Below are positions 10,682-22,702 of a stretch of 64,000 nt of DNA, piece after piece. The DNA comes from Roridomyces roridus (lineage: Eukaryota > Basidiomycota > Agaricomycetes > Agaricales > Mycenaceae). The translations under genes were made by a program, and so were the position numbers. The notes under the pieces were generated by a model that was not told the origin of the DNA, searched no databases, and worked only from the letters and a program-made list of their open reading frames with translations. The stretch is from positions 4,340,001 to 4,404,000 of the forward strand of contig JARKIF010000001.1 in NCBI GenBank assembly GCA_029378245.1, read 5' to 3'. Each line of letters starts with the position of its first letter. The first letter of the stretch is position 1.

Positions 10682-11789
10682 ATGGTGCTTGGCAGTGCTT
10701 GGCAAATGACTCGAAAAGGCAGGTGGTCCGTGCGCTCATGCCAACGCGGTCTCTATGGTCTTCTCCATGGCTGTCCTCACGCAGCTGGACGTCATCGAGA
10801 GCTTTCAGCACTTCTGGTCGTACGTCTCCATACCCCGCTCCCTGATCTTTCTGACGAAGCTCATTCAGGACTTCAGGACCGGCCCCGGAGAAGAATTGTC
10901 TCTGCCTTGAATCCCGAGTCGCTCACACCAGCAGACTACGTCGACTGCGTCGGTGCAAATTGGGTCACCCTCAACTTTCCAGGTCTTAAGCCAGGTGAAT
11001 CCGGGCCAACGGTGGTGTACAGCCGCCAGCAGGGTGGGCGTCCCAACCCATTTCCTGACCATACTCGCGGCTTTATCTACTACGCCCCGCACCCCGGCTT
11101 GCCCCCCGAGTCTGCAAGTCTACGGTTCCGCTGTACAGCATCGCATCTGCCTTCGTCGTTTGAATCAGGGTATGACCTTCTCACACCTGAGGGCGTCCCA
11201 TGGCAAACGCTGGGGCTGCAGGCCACAGTCGGGTACCCTCTCCTGCGCACGCAGCTTCTGCAAGAGGAGCTTATCACTCCGGAGTTTGTCGCAAAGTGGG
11301 GCAAACTCCTGGGTGGACGCATCTACCCCGCACGCATGCTCTTCGCCCTGCACCAAGCCTTCCCCGTCAACTTTGCGAAACAGCTGCATGTCCACCTTGT
11401 GTGCCCTCACGAAGCGATTCCGCTGCACCTGCAATCCATCTTTGATGCCAAAATACCTCGTACCAATAATCTAGCATGCCATCCATTCACCGGTGCGTTT
11501 AGTCCACTTGCTGCATGATCCTGTAATACCGAGACGTCTTGAAGGATCCGGCCTTGCGCACTTTGAACCCTCACCAACGGACCCTCAGTTGATGCACCTC
11601 CGCATCGACAGGATCATCGAGCCTGTCCGTGCATTGGTCCCTTGGATCGCGGAGAACGCGGCCCCTCGTGAGGGAGAGCTGCTCCAACGGTTTGTGCGAG
11701 ACGGCCGATCGACATCACCGTGGTCGCTCGATTTATTAACCGGGAGAAAGAATGCGATGGCCATGCGGAAGTGGATGGATGGCTCTTGA
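10682..11789 (+). pseudogene. Family-O gene, unknown function, probably frameshifted near its start
   Basis: The well-formed part starts RIVSALNPESLTPADYVDCV and runs through FPDHTRGFIYYAPHPGLPPE, LLTPEGVPWQTLGLQATVGY and FALHQAFPVNFAKQLHVHLV. It then passes an intron (about 11494-11547) into SGLAHFEPSPTDPQLMHLRI and ends MRKWMDGS at 11789. Just upstream, a convincing protein stretch (LDVIESFQHFWSYVSIPRSL) lies in another frame, so a frameshift around 10880-10890 is likely, although the main frame is nominally open from 10682. The family is unrecognised; related remnants lie at 8.0, 29.8 and 46-47 kb, each beside an F-box-like gene. An intact reading frame through an unseen intron remains possible. 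Confidence 0.5.
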
Positions 11790-12039
11790 TCCTATTTACA
11801 GATATATCGTACGTCGAGCAATGCAACGTTTTCTTTTTCTCACTGCAAAGGCCGCGGAGTCCATGTAGAAGCCGCATTTCCTTTATGAATCTTCCTCGGC
11901 TTCGCGAACCCAGGCCCCATTCCCGTTTACTGTGACGCCACTCAGAAGATCCGAAATGGTGCTTATAGTATGGGACGTCTCGCCCCACGGGAAGCACCTT
12001 CCTTTCCTTCCGCCCATCTCCCCCCACTCACGTTCACGT

Positions 12040-14665
12040 ATGGCCCAGCCCATCGAAACGATCCCGCCCCCGCGATGCCACTCCCCGTCTCCGCCGAGCA
12101 CGATCAACGAACCCACCGAAGCCGAATGCGCTGAACGCCAGCGCGCCGAGCGGAGTCTCGTACGCAAGCTCGATATGAGGCTCAATCCTGCGATTTTCGT
12201 GATTTTTATGATGAATTATATCAACGTGAGTCAAAGGCTTCCCCGCTCTATCCGAATGAATTCATAGACTTTTCATACTTACTTAGCGGACTGCGATTAC
12301 TGCGGCGAGGCTCAAGGGGCTCGAGCATGATTTACGGCTTACGGGTATGTGAATTGCAATCGAGTCGGGATCTGACGACGGAGGGTTGTAGATATTCAAT
12401 ACAACGTCGTTCTGTCGATCTTGTATGTTACGCTATCGGTCGGCCAGGCACCGTCCAATATGGTACGATACTCTCTACTTCTTCTTCGACCATAAATTCC
12501 ATTTCGTTACCAGATTCTCAACAAGGTTAAAAGGTTTGCATTTCGGTTCCTTCCATGTCCTCCTAGAGTAAGTTAGTTACTCACTACTTTAGACCCTCGG
12601 TCTACATTGGTAGCTGCGTCGTCGCTTGGGGACTCGCTAGTGCGCTTTCTGGGGTAAGTGTCGTTCATTTCCCAGCTGGACGTCATCTGAATGCTCAGGT
12701 GACGACCAATTATGGGGGCATGCTTGCCTGCCGTCTTTTCATCGGCCTTCCCGAGGTGCGTTATAGTAATAATTCACCACGTGTGCAACTCACTTACTTA
12801 CTCTGCTCGGTCAGGCATCGTTCTATCCGGGAGGTGCGTTCCGTCCCGTTTCGTAAAGGGTTCGTTGGTGCTGATGGTTCCATTACTTAGCTGTATACCT
12901 GCTCTCCTGTTGGTACACTAAAAAAGAACTCGCTTTCCGGTCTGCGGTTCTATTCTCTGGCTTGGATTTCGCGCAAGCGTTTGGAGCGGTGTGTACTCCG
13001 TCGTGCACCGCACTCTGACAAATATGACTGAGGGGATGGATAGCTGTTGGCAGCCGCTATTCTGGCAGGTATGGAAGGCGTTCGAGGCATTGCTGGATGG
13101 CGGTGGTATGTCTGTTCACCTTTTGAGGCGTTTGTTGTCTGCTAATATGCCCAGGCTTTTCATCATCGAGGTAAGCGTCGCAATTCAACTCGAATCAAAC
13201 TGACATATTCATATCTCAAGGGCTCCATCTCCATTTTATTGGGACTCTTCGTCATGTATGTATTCAATTCCTCGTCTTCTCTCCGTGCGAGTAAGCTTAG
13301 AATAAAATGCAGGTGGTTGTTACCCGACTACGTGCGCACTCTATCATTTCCGATATTCTGACTCGACGTTTCTTCTTCAGACACGAAATACCCGTTGGAT
13401 CGACGACAAAGAAAGTCGTTTGGCGCAAGCGCGCTTGGCTGAAGACGCGGGCGAGGCTGATCAAGATATCGGGACGGACTCGTGAGTCTGGTTCCAACAA
13501 TAATTCATCGCGGACTGATTCTTCTCTCATAAAAGACTGCTAAACGGCTTCAAATCAGCTATAGCCGATCCACTTGTCTGGCTTTTCTCTGCGATGTTGT
13601 GTATGTTCTTCGTCTGAGCGTCAATCCATTCACTCACCTAGAGCTAACCAACACCCACCAGTCTCGCAGCATCTTGGACTGAGTGTGGGACAATTTGTTC
13701 CGACGTACGTCCTCCCATCCTTGTTTTTGAATTCCAACTTTAAATATGATTTGAATAGATTCGCTAAAACGCTCGGCTTCTCCACGACCGTTACCCTCCT
13801 TCTCACGGCACCTACATGGCTCGTCTCGGCGATCTTTTGTATCCTCAACGCCTGGCATGCCGGTACGTGTGGTATCATCATCCAATCCAAAATCAGATCG
13901 ACAGGAAAAGACTAAGGAACCTGTACAGACAAAACCGGCGAACGCTTCTTCCACATTTCCGTCTGGATAGGCGCAACGATTGTCGGGTTCATCGTCAGTC
14001 TATGCACCATGTCCGTCGGAGCGCGGTACTTTGCCTTGTTCCTCATGGCACTGGGAGATGTTGGTAAGTGAGATTCTTAATGTCCGCTGGGGAGTACGAG
14101 AGCTTACCTTCTGACAGGGTGTGCGATGACCCTCGTGTGGACGTCGAATTCGATCCCGAGGCCACCGGTGTGAGTTCTTCGAATTCCCGCCAACGAACGC
14201 AGCTCGTATTCATTCGTTAATATTGCCTGGATAGCAAACGGGCTGCGGCGATCGGCATCGCGAATGGATTTGGGAATCTCGGGACGCTGTAAGTAAAACA
14301 ATATCTCATACCTCCGCTTGATCTGATCAACTCGCATGTAGAGTGGGCTCATATACCTGGAAGAACAAATGGGCCCCGAAATATCACCAATCGTGCCTCA
14401 TCTCTCTGGCCGCTCTGGTCGTCAGCACTGCCTTTGCTCTCGGTACGTCCTTTCAATTCAAGTTCATGACGGATTAATTAAATACGCCATTTTGTGCGAA
14501 GTCATTCGCCAACATCTAATCCGCATGAACCGCCAATTGGACACAGGCGACGCTGCGATCGCGTTGGGTGCGAACGAAGATCGAGTCAAGAAGGCGGCGC
14601 ATTTGGAGGGGATTACGGTTAAGCGGGCGTTGGAAAGGCGGAGAGGGTTTCGATATTTGTATTGA
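12040..14665 (+). CDS. Major facilitator superfamily transporter, anion:cation symporter (Dal5/TNA1-like) type
   Basis: A proton-coupled plasma-membrane transporter for small organic anions or vitamins is likely. The ATG at 12040 begins MAQPIETIPPP. A cytosolic N-terminus with DMRLNPAIFVIFMMNYI follows, then after an intron DRTAITAARLKGLEHDL, NTTSF-region helices, VGQAPSNM, RPSVYIGSCVVAWGLASA, MLACRLFIGLPEASFYPGA and YLLSCWYTKKELAFR. The second half carries QHLGLSVGQFVPTFAKTLGF, WIGATIVGFIVSL, NGFGNLG and a long cytosolic tail ending RRRGFRYLY. These match the ACS family, including the signature YxxxRxxxG-type motif on the first half. About a dozen small introns separate the exons. The substrate cannot be told from sequence alone. 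Confidence 0.85.
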
Positions 14666-14889
14666 TTGACACTTTATCTTGGATCTTCACTCATGCAAAA
14701 GAAAGATAAGATCTCAAGGGTGAATGGGAATAGTCGAGGTCAATCGTTTTGCATTTTCTCCTACATACGTACGCTGCAACACGAAAGGATACAGCTTCAC
14801 TATAAAAGGGGTACGAAACAAGATACTCCAATTCCCGGGGTGGAATAAAATAAGACATGGCACGGCCCAGCTGCGCTAGCTTGGGACGT

Positions 14890-16064
14890 TTAGTCGAGAG
14901 CGGCGGGAACGGGGGCGCGGGCCTCGAGCTCGCGACGGAGGGCACGGGCGGCGCGGGTGCCAACCTTCTTGTTGACCTTGACCTTGTTGACGGCGGCGGG
15001 GGCGGCAGCGACGGCAGGGGCGGCAGCAACGGCAGGGGCAGCAGCGACGGCACCGGCGGCACCAGCGTTAGCAGCACCAGCGTTAGCACCGGCAGCCTGG
15101 GCAGCCTTCGCGGCCTTGGCCTTGGCGACGGCAGCACCAACGCCACCCTTGCCCTTCTTGCCCTTGTGGTGGGCACCGGTCGCGGCGGTAGCACCAGTGG
15201 CACCAGTTGCGGCCGTAGTAGCATTGGTAGCACCAGTCGCACCGGTGGCGGCAGTCGTGGCGTTGCTAGCAGTCGCGCCAGTCGCGGCGGTCGTGGCGTT
15301 CGTAGCAGCAGATCCAGCCGCGGCACCGGCAACTCCGGTGGCAGCAGTTCCGGCAGCCGCAGCAGCACCCTGAGAAACGACAGTGCAAGCGCCGAACCCA
15401 GCGGTGGTCTTCACGGACTGTACATATCGTCAACAATGAATCTCACGACATAGAAATGAGAGGAACGCACGACGAGGCAGAGGTTCTTGGCTTTGCCACC
15501 AGCGCAGGTAGTCCCGGCGGGCAGCTGGAACGTGACGGCGTCGGACTCGACCTTGGTGGGGTTCTGCGGGATGCATAGCGTGAGTACGAGAAGGTGGAAG
15601 GCTGAGGAAGTGACGCACGGGGTTCCCGTTCTTGGTGACAGTCGCCGCGACGAACGACTTGCCGAGGCCGGTGGGGTCAACCTGGACGGTGACGTCGGTG
15701 GACCCGTCGGCACCGGCGTTGAAGTTCAGGACAGACATGGAGACGGTGCCGTCGGCGGCGGCGGCAATAGCAGTCGAGGTGTCGATGGTCGTCGCGGGGT
15801 CGATCGTGCCGCAAGGCTGAGCCGTGCTGGGTCTCTGTGGATGACGATCAGTGTCTACGTCGGCCTAGCGCACCAGCGCTGCGTACCTGGACATCATTAC
15901 GGACGGGCGTTCCCTTCACACCGAGAGCGGGGCTGAAGACGAAAAATAAATAAAATAAAATAATTGTAGGATCGAGAGGCGTACTTGGGCATAGCGTGAG
16001 CCGCAGTCTGAGCGACTAGCGCAAGGAGGGCAAAAGCGATAGCTGATTTTCCACTGGTGAACAT
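14890..16064 (-). CDS. Secreted GEgh16-like protein with long Ala/Thr/Gly low-complexity tail
   Basis: The ATG at 16064 encodes a clear signal peptide (MFTSGKSAIAFALLALVAQT). After introns come ALGVKGTPVRNDVQ, RPSTAQPCG, FNAGADGSTDVTVQVDPTG, FVAATVTKNGNP, VTFQLPAGTTCAGGKAKNLC and TTAGFGACTVV. This pattern matches an Agaricomycete secreted family usually annotated GEgh16-like; the biochemical role is unknown. The C-terminal third is biased: NATTAATGAT units repeated several times (with N-glycosylation sequons), a lysine-rich HHKGKKGKGG patch, then APAVAAAPAV repeats, ending at 14890. The tail repeats vary in frame-neutral GC-rich DNA and may be expansion-prone. Confidence 0.75.
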
Positions 16065-17215
16065 CTTGACAGGAGTAATTCGATTTCAAAAGGACAGGCA
16101 AAGGTCGAAAAGGTGGGCGGAAATGAAAGGATAGGATGGAGGAACCGGTCCTGGTGAAGTGTGTGCAGACGAGTGGGAGAAAGAACGGGGGGAGGGAGAC
16201 CTGACCGGCTCCATGTGTCCGCGTGCCCTTTTTGTACCTTTCTTAGCATCAATCAGGAGAGTTTGCGATGTCAAGATCCGGAGATCAGGTAGTAGATGCG
16301 CTCCATCGTTACGGGTAACTCCATTTAACAAGTATTGGCGAGAAAACCCCGTTCGAGGCCCCGGAGGCCCGCAAAATGCGTGAAAGGGCGAGTATACTTG
16401 AGGATCTACAGGGCGAGTCATTCTCGCGCATATACCCCCCATTCTTCCCCTTGGAACAGAGGCTGAACCAATGCTCCTCGATCACAGAATGTCTGATCTT
16501 CCATCTTGTTTCCACTTCCTTGGAAACGGTACACGTTTCGATCTTGCGGCGCCATTGGCTCCCAGGACCCGACAGACTGGCGACTTGTTGGCCCAATAGC
16601 GCGGTAGCGGTCAACAGCTGAAATCCCACGTGTTACATGAAATAACCGACAAGTGGGCAGCGTGGGTCGACAATGGGTCGAAAAAAATTGTACAAGGGCA
16701 GCGGGTGTAATAGGTATTAGGATGTTGACGGGCATGGAGGGTTATGATGGGCTGTGGCGCCAGTGTTCTGTACCTTGTAGTCTTTTTGTTCGGGCGGTCA
16801 TCATTCGCTGCGGCGCCCTTGTTCAGCTGCGAACTTGCTGTGCGAACTGTAGTCTGTTGCGAGGCAACCGAGTGGGAGTAAGCGGCGCCGGTTAACAGCG
16901 AGCAAACAAGGACACTTCAGGGAATCCGAACACCGTTCAGGTCCGCCGCTTGCCTATTCTTGCTGGTCGGCGGGAGCAGACGGAGGACATGCTAAATGTT
17001 CAATCTACGTTAGATTCTTTCGATGTGTCGTACCGCCGCTCAATTTTGGTGTCCCGAGTTGCGTGCGATGCGCCGGGATCTTGCCGGAGTATGCAATAAT
17101 TCGGCGGGGTACCGATTTTCATGAGTAAGTACGCGAGCGCCGGGACGGCGTCGGCGGTTGCTTGACACTTGAGGTGAGTCGGAGTGGGAGTAATATACCC
17201 GCCGCTAGCAAAGTC
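16065..17215. other. Intergenic, no supported gene
   Basis: This is the upstream region of the secreted gene on the left and the lead-in to the transposon-like region on the right. Open frames (for example 16086-16442 minus and 16418-16735 minus) are overlapping shadows without motifs. Confidence 0.5.
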
Positions 17216-17545
17216 ACTGGCGGCCACCGGTGGCCCCCGACGGACATCGGCGGCCGCTGGTGGACAGCGATCAACGGTGATCAACGGTGATCCACAAGAG
17301 ATGCCACCGGTCCGATGATCCTCCCGGCGATCCACCGGCGATTTCCATCGGATTTATCGGATTCGCTTCCTCTCTCTCGCCGTCGACATCCACTGGATTC
17401 CAGCGAAAGCCGCTGGCCTTCGTACTACGTCGGGCTTGGGCGGCGCTGTCGTGTTTCATGTCCGCATGGTTGCGGATGATAAGAGATAGGCCTCGGGCCA
17501 TTTAAGCCGCTGGATTCCTCTGGAATCCCTTGACTCCCGCCGTCA
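17216..17545. repeat. Degenerate short-repeat field, left of KDZ-related gene
   Basis: Many loose copies of CCACCGGTGG / CCACTGGATTCC / CAGCGAAAGCCGCTGG-type words occur on both strands, and a direct duplication GATCAACGGT GATCAACGGT lies near 17267. The same kind of words fills 19080-19560. Such subterminal words are common around basidiomycete DNA transposons (inference). Confidence 0.5.
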
Positions 17546-17547
17546 CA

Positions 17548-18910
17548 ATGGCGTCCCAGCCTCAACCCTTGACCGCTCTCTCGGCTCGTCCTCTTCACCA
17601 AAAGCTAATCGATGAGCTCAAGGCGATCGCTCCCCTCATGGAGATTGAGCCTACGGGCCTCAAAAAGCCAGAGCTCCTCCGGGAAATCCAGGAGCGCATG
17701 CGCGAGAAGCCCCAGCTCGCGGAGAACCCTCTCCTTCTTCCCCTCTTTGCTCACCGGACCTCGGCGAAATCCAACGGCAAGAACAGCGCTGACAAGGCCG
17801 AAGAGGACGACACTGAGTCATTGAACGTGGCTCAGGCGGCAAGCGGGTGCGTGGTTGTTCTCCTCTTTGTTTCATTGCTCATACCTCATCCTCGCGAAGC
17901 GCCAACAAAACCCTCCTCGAAAACAAGGTGAAGACGGACCCACCGGCGCAGTTTGCGCGCCTCGAGAACGCGGCGGGTGGCACGCAAGCTACGGACGGTG
18001 AGTTGACGTCGGAGAATGAGGGTGCGCACCTATTTCTCACTGTTCATCCGCGTAGTACTAATTCAGGCACCTCAGAGTCCGATGCAGCTGTCGATGGCGA
18101 CCTGGAGCCCGTCCCCACCGCCACCGCGCCTAGCTCGCCGGAGTCCGAGCGCAAGGTGCCGTTCCAGGATGGTGTTGAGACGGTGATCAAATCGCGTGAG
18201 TGCGCGGACAACTATTTACCTCCACAAGTCCTCATATAACTTGCGTTTCAAGTCGACGTTCATCTTAGCTTCTACCATCCGAACGATCCGAGGATCGTTC
18301 CGCGCTCAGTGGTTCTCGACGACTTCCCCGTCGTTCGTTCCAAGGGGCCGGAAGGTGACCGATACGCGGCACAGCTGACAGAGCTCCTTCCAGCCGCCAT
18401 CCTCCAAGATTCCCCGATCAAAGGTAAGAGGAAACACACATTAGAAAGGCTCGCTCACTTCCCTCGTCAAAGCCGAGTTTCATCGCCTACGATGATGCAT
18501 GCAGCCTTCTCCGCCACATTGTCTCTCGAGATCCTCACAGTCCGTGGCTTTCCACGACAAAATTCATCGTGGATGCGTGGCACTACATTGGTCACCGTGC
18601 GACGGACATCCTTTGTCGTTTGTGGTGTAACCCTGCTCCTGCGAACGGTTCCCAGCCGGATCTCATTCTGGTGGAGACGGACGCGAATGGTACAACTCAT
18701 CAAACCCGCGCGTTCAATACGGAAACAGCAGAACAACTCAACTCGTGGCTCAGCGGCTTCGAGGCGCAGCTACGGCAAATGTCGGACGTCAATTATGACT
18801 TTGTGATTCACGTCCTCATGATGATGTATGCTGAACGAGTGGTTAATAGGGTGCAAAAGAAGAAATTAGGGCTCACCGAGGAGTTTTGGGACGAGGCCAT
18901 TGGGAGTTAA
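17548..18910 (+). CDS. KDZ-transposon-associated protein with N-terminal SAP-like helix pair
   Basis: The ATG at 17548 gives MASQPQPLTALSARPLHQKL. A SAP-like DNA-binding segment (KLIDELKAIAPL...GLKKPELLREIQERM) covers about residues 15-45. An acidic Ser/Pro-rich middle spans several small introns. The C-terminal part reads FIVDAWHYIGHRATDILCRL, WCNPAPANGSQPDLILVETD and RAFNTETAEQLNSWLSGFEA, then LTEEFWDEAIGS. The last segments match the C-terminal module found with Kyakuja-Dileera-Zisupton (KDZ) transposases in basidiomycetes. The full transposase core is not seen, so this is either a shortened transposon protein or a captured derivative. Short-repeat fields flank it on both sides. Some exon joins (17850-18250) are uncertain. 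Confidence 0.6.
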
Positions 18911-19079
18911 TAGTTCATGTAGTGCGTTGGACTTGATTGAGCTAGAATCACATTTGTCCTTCAGCTCAGTGTGCGCATGGCATCAACATCTTTCTGTTCC
19001 TTAAGAGGGTACGGGGTCATGTGTGAGCGCAGTGTCTGCAATTTCTGTCGGAAGTGCAACGGTGTACACTTGTCAGTGT

Positions 19080-19562
19080 TCATCAAAAAGTGCCAATTTC
19101 CGATGTGGGCCACCGGATTCCGCTGGCTCCCATCGTTGTGGGCTGTTCTGCCCAGCGTACCCCACTGGACTGCGGTGGGTTCCGGTGTATGCAAGAGTTG
19201 GAACACGAGAAGACTCTAGATATCTTAGTTATAAAACAACACTTACCAGGTTGGATTCACTGGCCTCCAGTGGTTTCCGCTGGTTGAATGTGGCTGATAT
19301 ACCCCGCTGAGGATCTGTGGAGACCGCTGGAACACGGTGGCAAGAGGAAGAGTTGCTGTCCCGTTGGAAACCGGCGGAATCCAATGGACTGTGAGTGCAG
19401 TCGGAGACTGGAGTGCTTGGGCGCGCAGGTGCACACTGTTGTTCAGTTACAGCGAATTCCACCGGATTCCAGCGGGATTGATTGTGTGATGCGTCCACTG
19501 GCATCCAGCGGATTATACGTGAGCGCGGGACACCCACCGTACTCCAGTGGCTTCCGGTGAAA
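19080..19562. repeat. Degenerate short-repeat field, right of KDZ-related gene
   Basis: Words such as CCACCGGATTCCGCTGG, CCTCCAGTGGTTTCCGCTGG, CACCGGATTCCAGCGG and ACTCCAGTGGCTTCCGG recur every 30-80 bp in both orientations. They resemble the field at 17.2-17.5 kb and together may outline a mobile element of roughly 2.3 kb. No clean terminal repeats or target duplication could be fixed by eye. Confidence 0.5.
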
Positions 19563-19939
19563 CTTGACGGCTCGGTTAGCGGATGACACTGATCTCCACC
19601 ATCACCCGCTGCCGACCAGTGCCGATCAGCCGTTTGACAGCTCCGCGTGTATTACTGCGGAGTGGAGGACGACTCACGTGATTGATCGGCATCTTGATTC
19701 CTATCTCCATCACCGCCGGGGGCGGGCTTTGGCGGGCTTGGCGGGCTTGTCAGAACTTCCCCGTAAGTCTTCGCCCTGCCAATGACCTGTGCCGAATCAA
19801 GCTCGTCACCCAGGCGGATGATTCCGTGGAGCCATGCATTTTCTGACTCGGAATCAACTCGGAATCCTCAAGTCTGAATTTCCTCCCGATCTTTGCCACT
19901 CGATCTCGAATACTTCGCTAATCCCCAAAGCGCTGCCAT

Positions 19940-20240
19940 TTCGCGCGCATCCGAAGCAATCACGGCCTTTCCAGATACACCCACAGCCACTCACCGAGCT
20001 CCATGCCCGACTAGTGATCTTGGCCCACACCAAACGTCCCTCTACACGCTCAGCGGGGTGCTGTTCTTCGCCCACGGCCCATGGCGGGCACACTAGACTA
20101 GCACTGTCAGTCGCCCGGACCAAGTACTACTCACAGGCGCATGTACCTGCGCCGCTCGTGGCCAGTATGACCACTGTGGGTTCGCGTTCTGAGATTCGCG
20201 CGGGTTTGGGCGCACTACGCTTGACACCGCCAAGTCTGCC
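19940..20240 (+). pseudogene. Decayed 5' fragment of monoglyceride-lipase-like gene
   Basis: Translated pieces LGPHQTSLYTLSGVLFFAHG, then a stop, SRPD, and later FALR-like and LGALR/AKSAG-like strings follow the order of the intact hydrolase at 27237-28465 (GPHQTSFYTR, LSGVLVFVHG, ISRPDYER, RGFGRTALDAAKSPG). Even the leader phrase GAAGCAATCACGGCCTT occurs before both. Stops, frame changes and a lost catalytic half make it non-functional. Confidence 0.7.
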
Positions 20241-20766
20241 GGCAATATTCGATGAGAATTGGACATACGATGTAAGCAACGGATCGAGCCTGCGGGTCCA
20301 AGAAAATTCGACTGTCCCCACTTACTCCCATCTTGAAACATCCCTCCGCCTTCAGCGCTTCAAACGCGGAACCCATGCCTTCCCCTCGAAATTCGTCAGT
20401 TTGATATTCTTCCGCAGCAAAGCCTCGGCCACTGTGACATCGGTACTCTTGGAAATCTCACGTCTGGATGCATTCCAAGGTAAGTAAGTATGTTCTCGTG
20501 AAATGAAAGCGGCCTACTCTGAGACGGGCCAAATCAATCGACGAACTTGAATCTCACGAAGAGCTGGGAACATAGCAGGGTCGAAGCCAGGTGCTTTGGT
20601 CTTGCTTCTAAGTTTGCGATCGTTAATTACGGAGGTTTGGCTGTTGCGGTTTAATTGAGCGACCGGCGGTGTCAGGTTGAAGGACATACTTTGGAGCGGC
20701 TTTGGTGATTACCTTGGTCAACGACTGATGGGGAGTGCCCGAAAAGAGTTGAGTCAGATCCCATGC

Positions 20767-22702
20767 CTATTCGGTATTGGAAACATTAGCGCCATGGACC
20801 GAAGAATGATGAATCCGACGCACAAAGTCAACAATTTCTAGTTCAACGAGATTGGGACAGGAGCTGAGGTTGAAGCGGTCTGGGTTGCACACTGTCGTAT
20901 CCAAGGTGAGGTGTCGCAATTTCTCTCCATGTGTAGCCATAAACTCGGTGACCAAGGTCGTGTCTTGAACATAGGAGGGTAATTTAACAGTGTGAAGGGA
21001 TCCGAAACTGATATTTAACCGAATGAGGTCAAGAATAATATCAAGGCCAAATGAAACACATACTTGGTGTTGACAAACAAGTCGAGGAGAGGATCCTGGA
21101 TGTGAAGTGTGTGCACCTGGTCCAGCACCTCTGAATGCGTATATGGCTTCTGCACGGGTTCATCACGATAGCCATAAATTTGCAAATTCAAAACACGGAG
21201 CGCAGTGAAAGGCTGCAGTAGAGCCGTCGAAAATGATGACGGACACTGTACTCCGATCAACAATTCTCGCAAAGAGTGGCCAGCAGTTTGTCCCAAAAGA
21301 GAGAAAAACTCGATGGGCGCCTCCAGAAAACGATGTTTGAATGGAGCAAAGATTTCTAGGCCCGTTGCGTGACGGCAGATGCTGAGTATTGCTTCGTGTT
21401 GATCGCGATTGTAGTCAATATACTGCACGGAAGTATACACGCGAAGGATAAAGGAGGCGAGATCTGGGCGTTGCTCCAGACGCGCTCGGATTCCGGGTGC
21501 ACTGCAATATGTCAGCTGCACAGATTCCCAGAGACAGGGAAGCCCGATGCGCTTGTGAAGGTCAGCGGTGACTCAACGAGAACGAACTTGGCCTCACATT
21601 GAAATATTTCGACACACTCAGGATCGGCAGGCGGGACGGATGCGTGTCGGTGGGACGGCGAGAAAACGCCGGTGATCGGAGCTCTTCCACGTACATCGCA
21701 AAGAAGAGTATACGCTTCCCTACGATGTCCCGTGTCTCCGGCGACGCAGATTCCATGGGGACGAAGCGGGGGTTCAATGAGGGTGTAATATCGGGGTCGA
21801 CAGGATGATGATGATCTCTGCTGGATCGATACTGTGAGTTAGGCAGACGGATGAAGACAACGCACTTTCTTGAGAGTCGACTATACTTAGCCAATTTTTT
21901 GAACTTCGCATCCTCATTGTTCATTTCCACATCAAATAGAAGAGGGTGTTTGAATTGCAGAACTTTGAGCGAGGGACTGGTGCAGAGTTTGGTAATGAAT
22001 GACGGAATGTGTGAGAAAGATGCGCTGAGAAGCACTGTATGCACTTGAGAGTCGACGAGCGTTTGACTGAGTTCCCTCGCATTCCGTGCGATAGTTGGTT
22101 CCCATACGTTTTCGGACCCATACGGATAGCCGAATATCCTCTGAAGGAAACTGAGTATGGTTTCACAAAGAAACAAACTGGAAGAATACCAAATTCTTCC
22201 AAGAACAAAGGCAAGCCAAAAAAGTCCTTCGCAATGCCTCCTCTTGCTTATTCTTCGGTGGGGCAGGTTCGCACGGATCGACCAGGATGACGCGGTGTGG
22301 TTCGATGAGAGCGAGACCTTTGCACAAGCCGGTCGTGTTATCAGGACTCCAAATTGACAACGTGAGGAATAGGTCCGTGATATTGGGCGCGCACTTGAGG
22401 ATGCCGTGTATCGCCGCTCCGTACCCTCCCTCGAGCCTCAGCTTCTTGATGAATCGGCCGAGCTCTGGATTCGATTTCAAAGCTGCTTCGAGAGCAGTTG
22501 CCTGGGATTTGGATCGGAGGACCACGACATTGTAGAGAAGAGGGGTGGCGACACGAAGCCAGTCTTTGCAGACCACCAAATAGGTCGACGTGGATGGGGC
22601 ATAAGTGGAGAATGGAGAAACGTGAGAAGTATCGCAGAAAAGCTCGTCCGGCACTTGGAGTGCTGGCGAAAGGACTTCGGAGATGATCTCGTCTGGAAGC
22701 AT
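20767..22702 (-). CDS. F-box protein with leucine-rich repeats
   Basis: The ATG at 22702 starts MLPDEIISEVLSPALQVPDE, a variant F-box used by a large Agaricomycete family, followed by VCKDWLRVATPLLYNVVVLR. Then come IKKLRLEGGYGAAIHGILKC, NITDLFLTLSIW and NTTGLCKGLALIEPHRVILV. Later exons hold SPSLKVLQFKHPLLF, LEIFAPFKHRFLEAPIEFF, HSLRELLIGVQCP and PFTALRVLNLQIYGY, with a last exon LRHLTLDTTVCNPDRFNLSS ending at 20767. F-box proteins recruit substrates to SCF ubiquitin ligases; the LRR-like part would bind the target. About five introns interrupt it and the 3' end may extend further. The family call is secure, the substrate unknown. Confidence 0.75.

Noticed and set aside
12040..14665. Pheromone receptor among the multi-helix genes
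   Set aside because: The membrane genes here are an MFS transporter (12-14.7 kb) and an APC permease (56.6-58.8 kb); neither shows STE3-type seven-helix features. No receptor was recognised elsewhere in the window.
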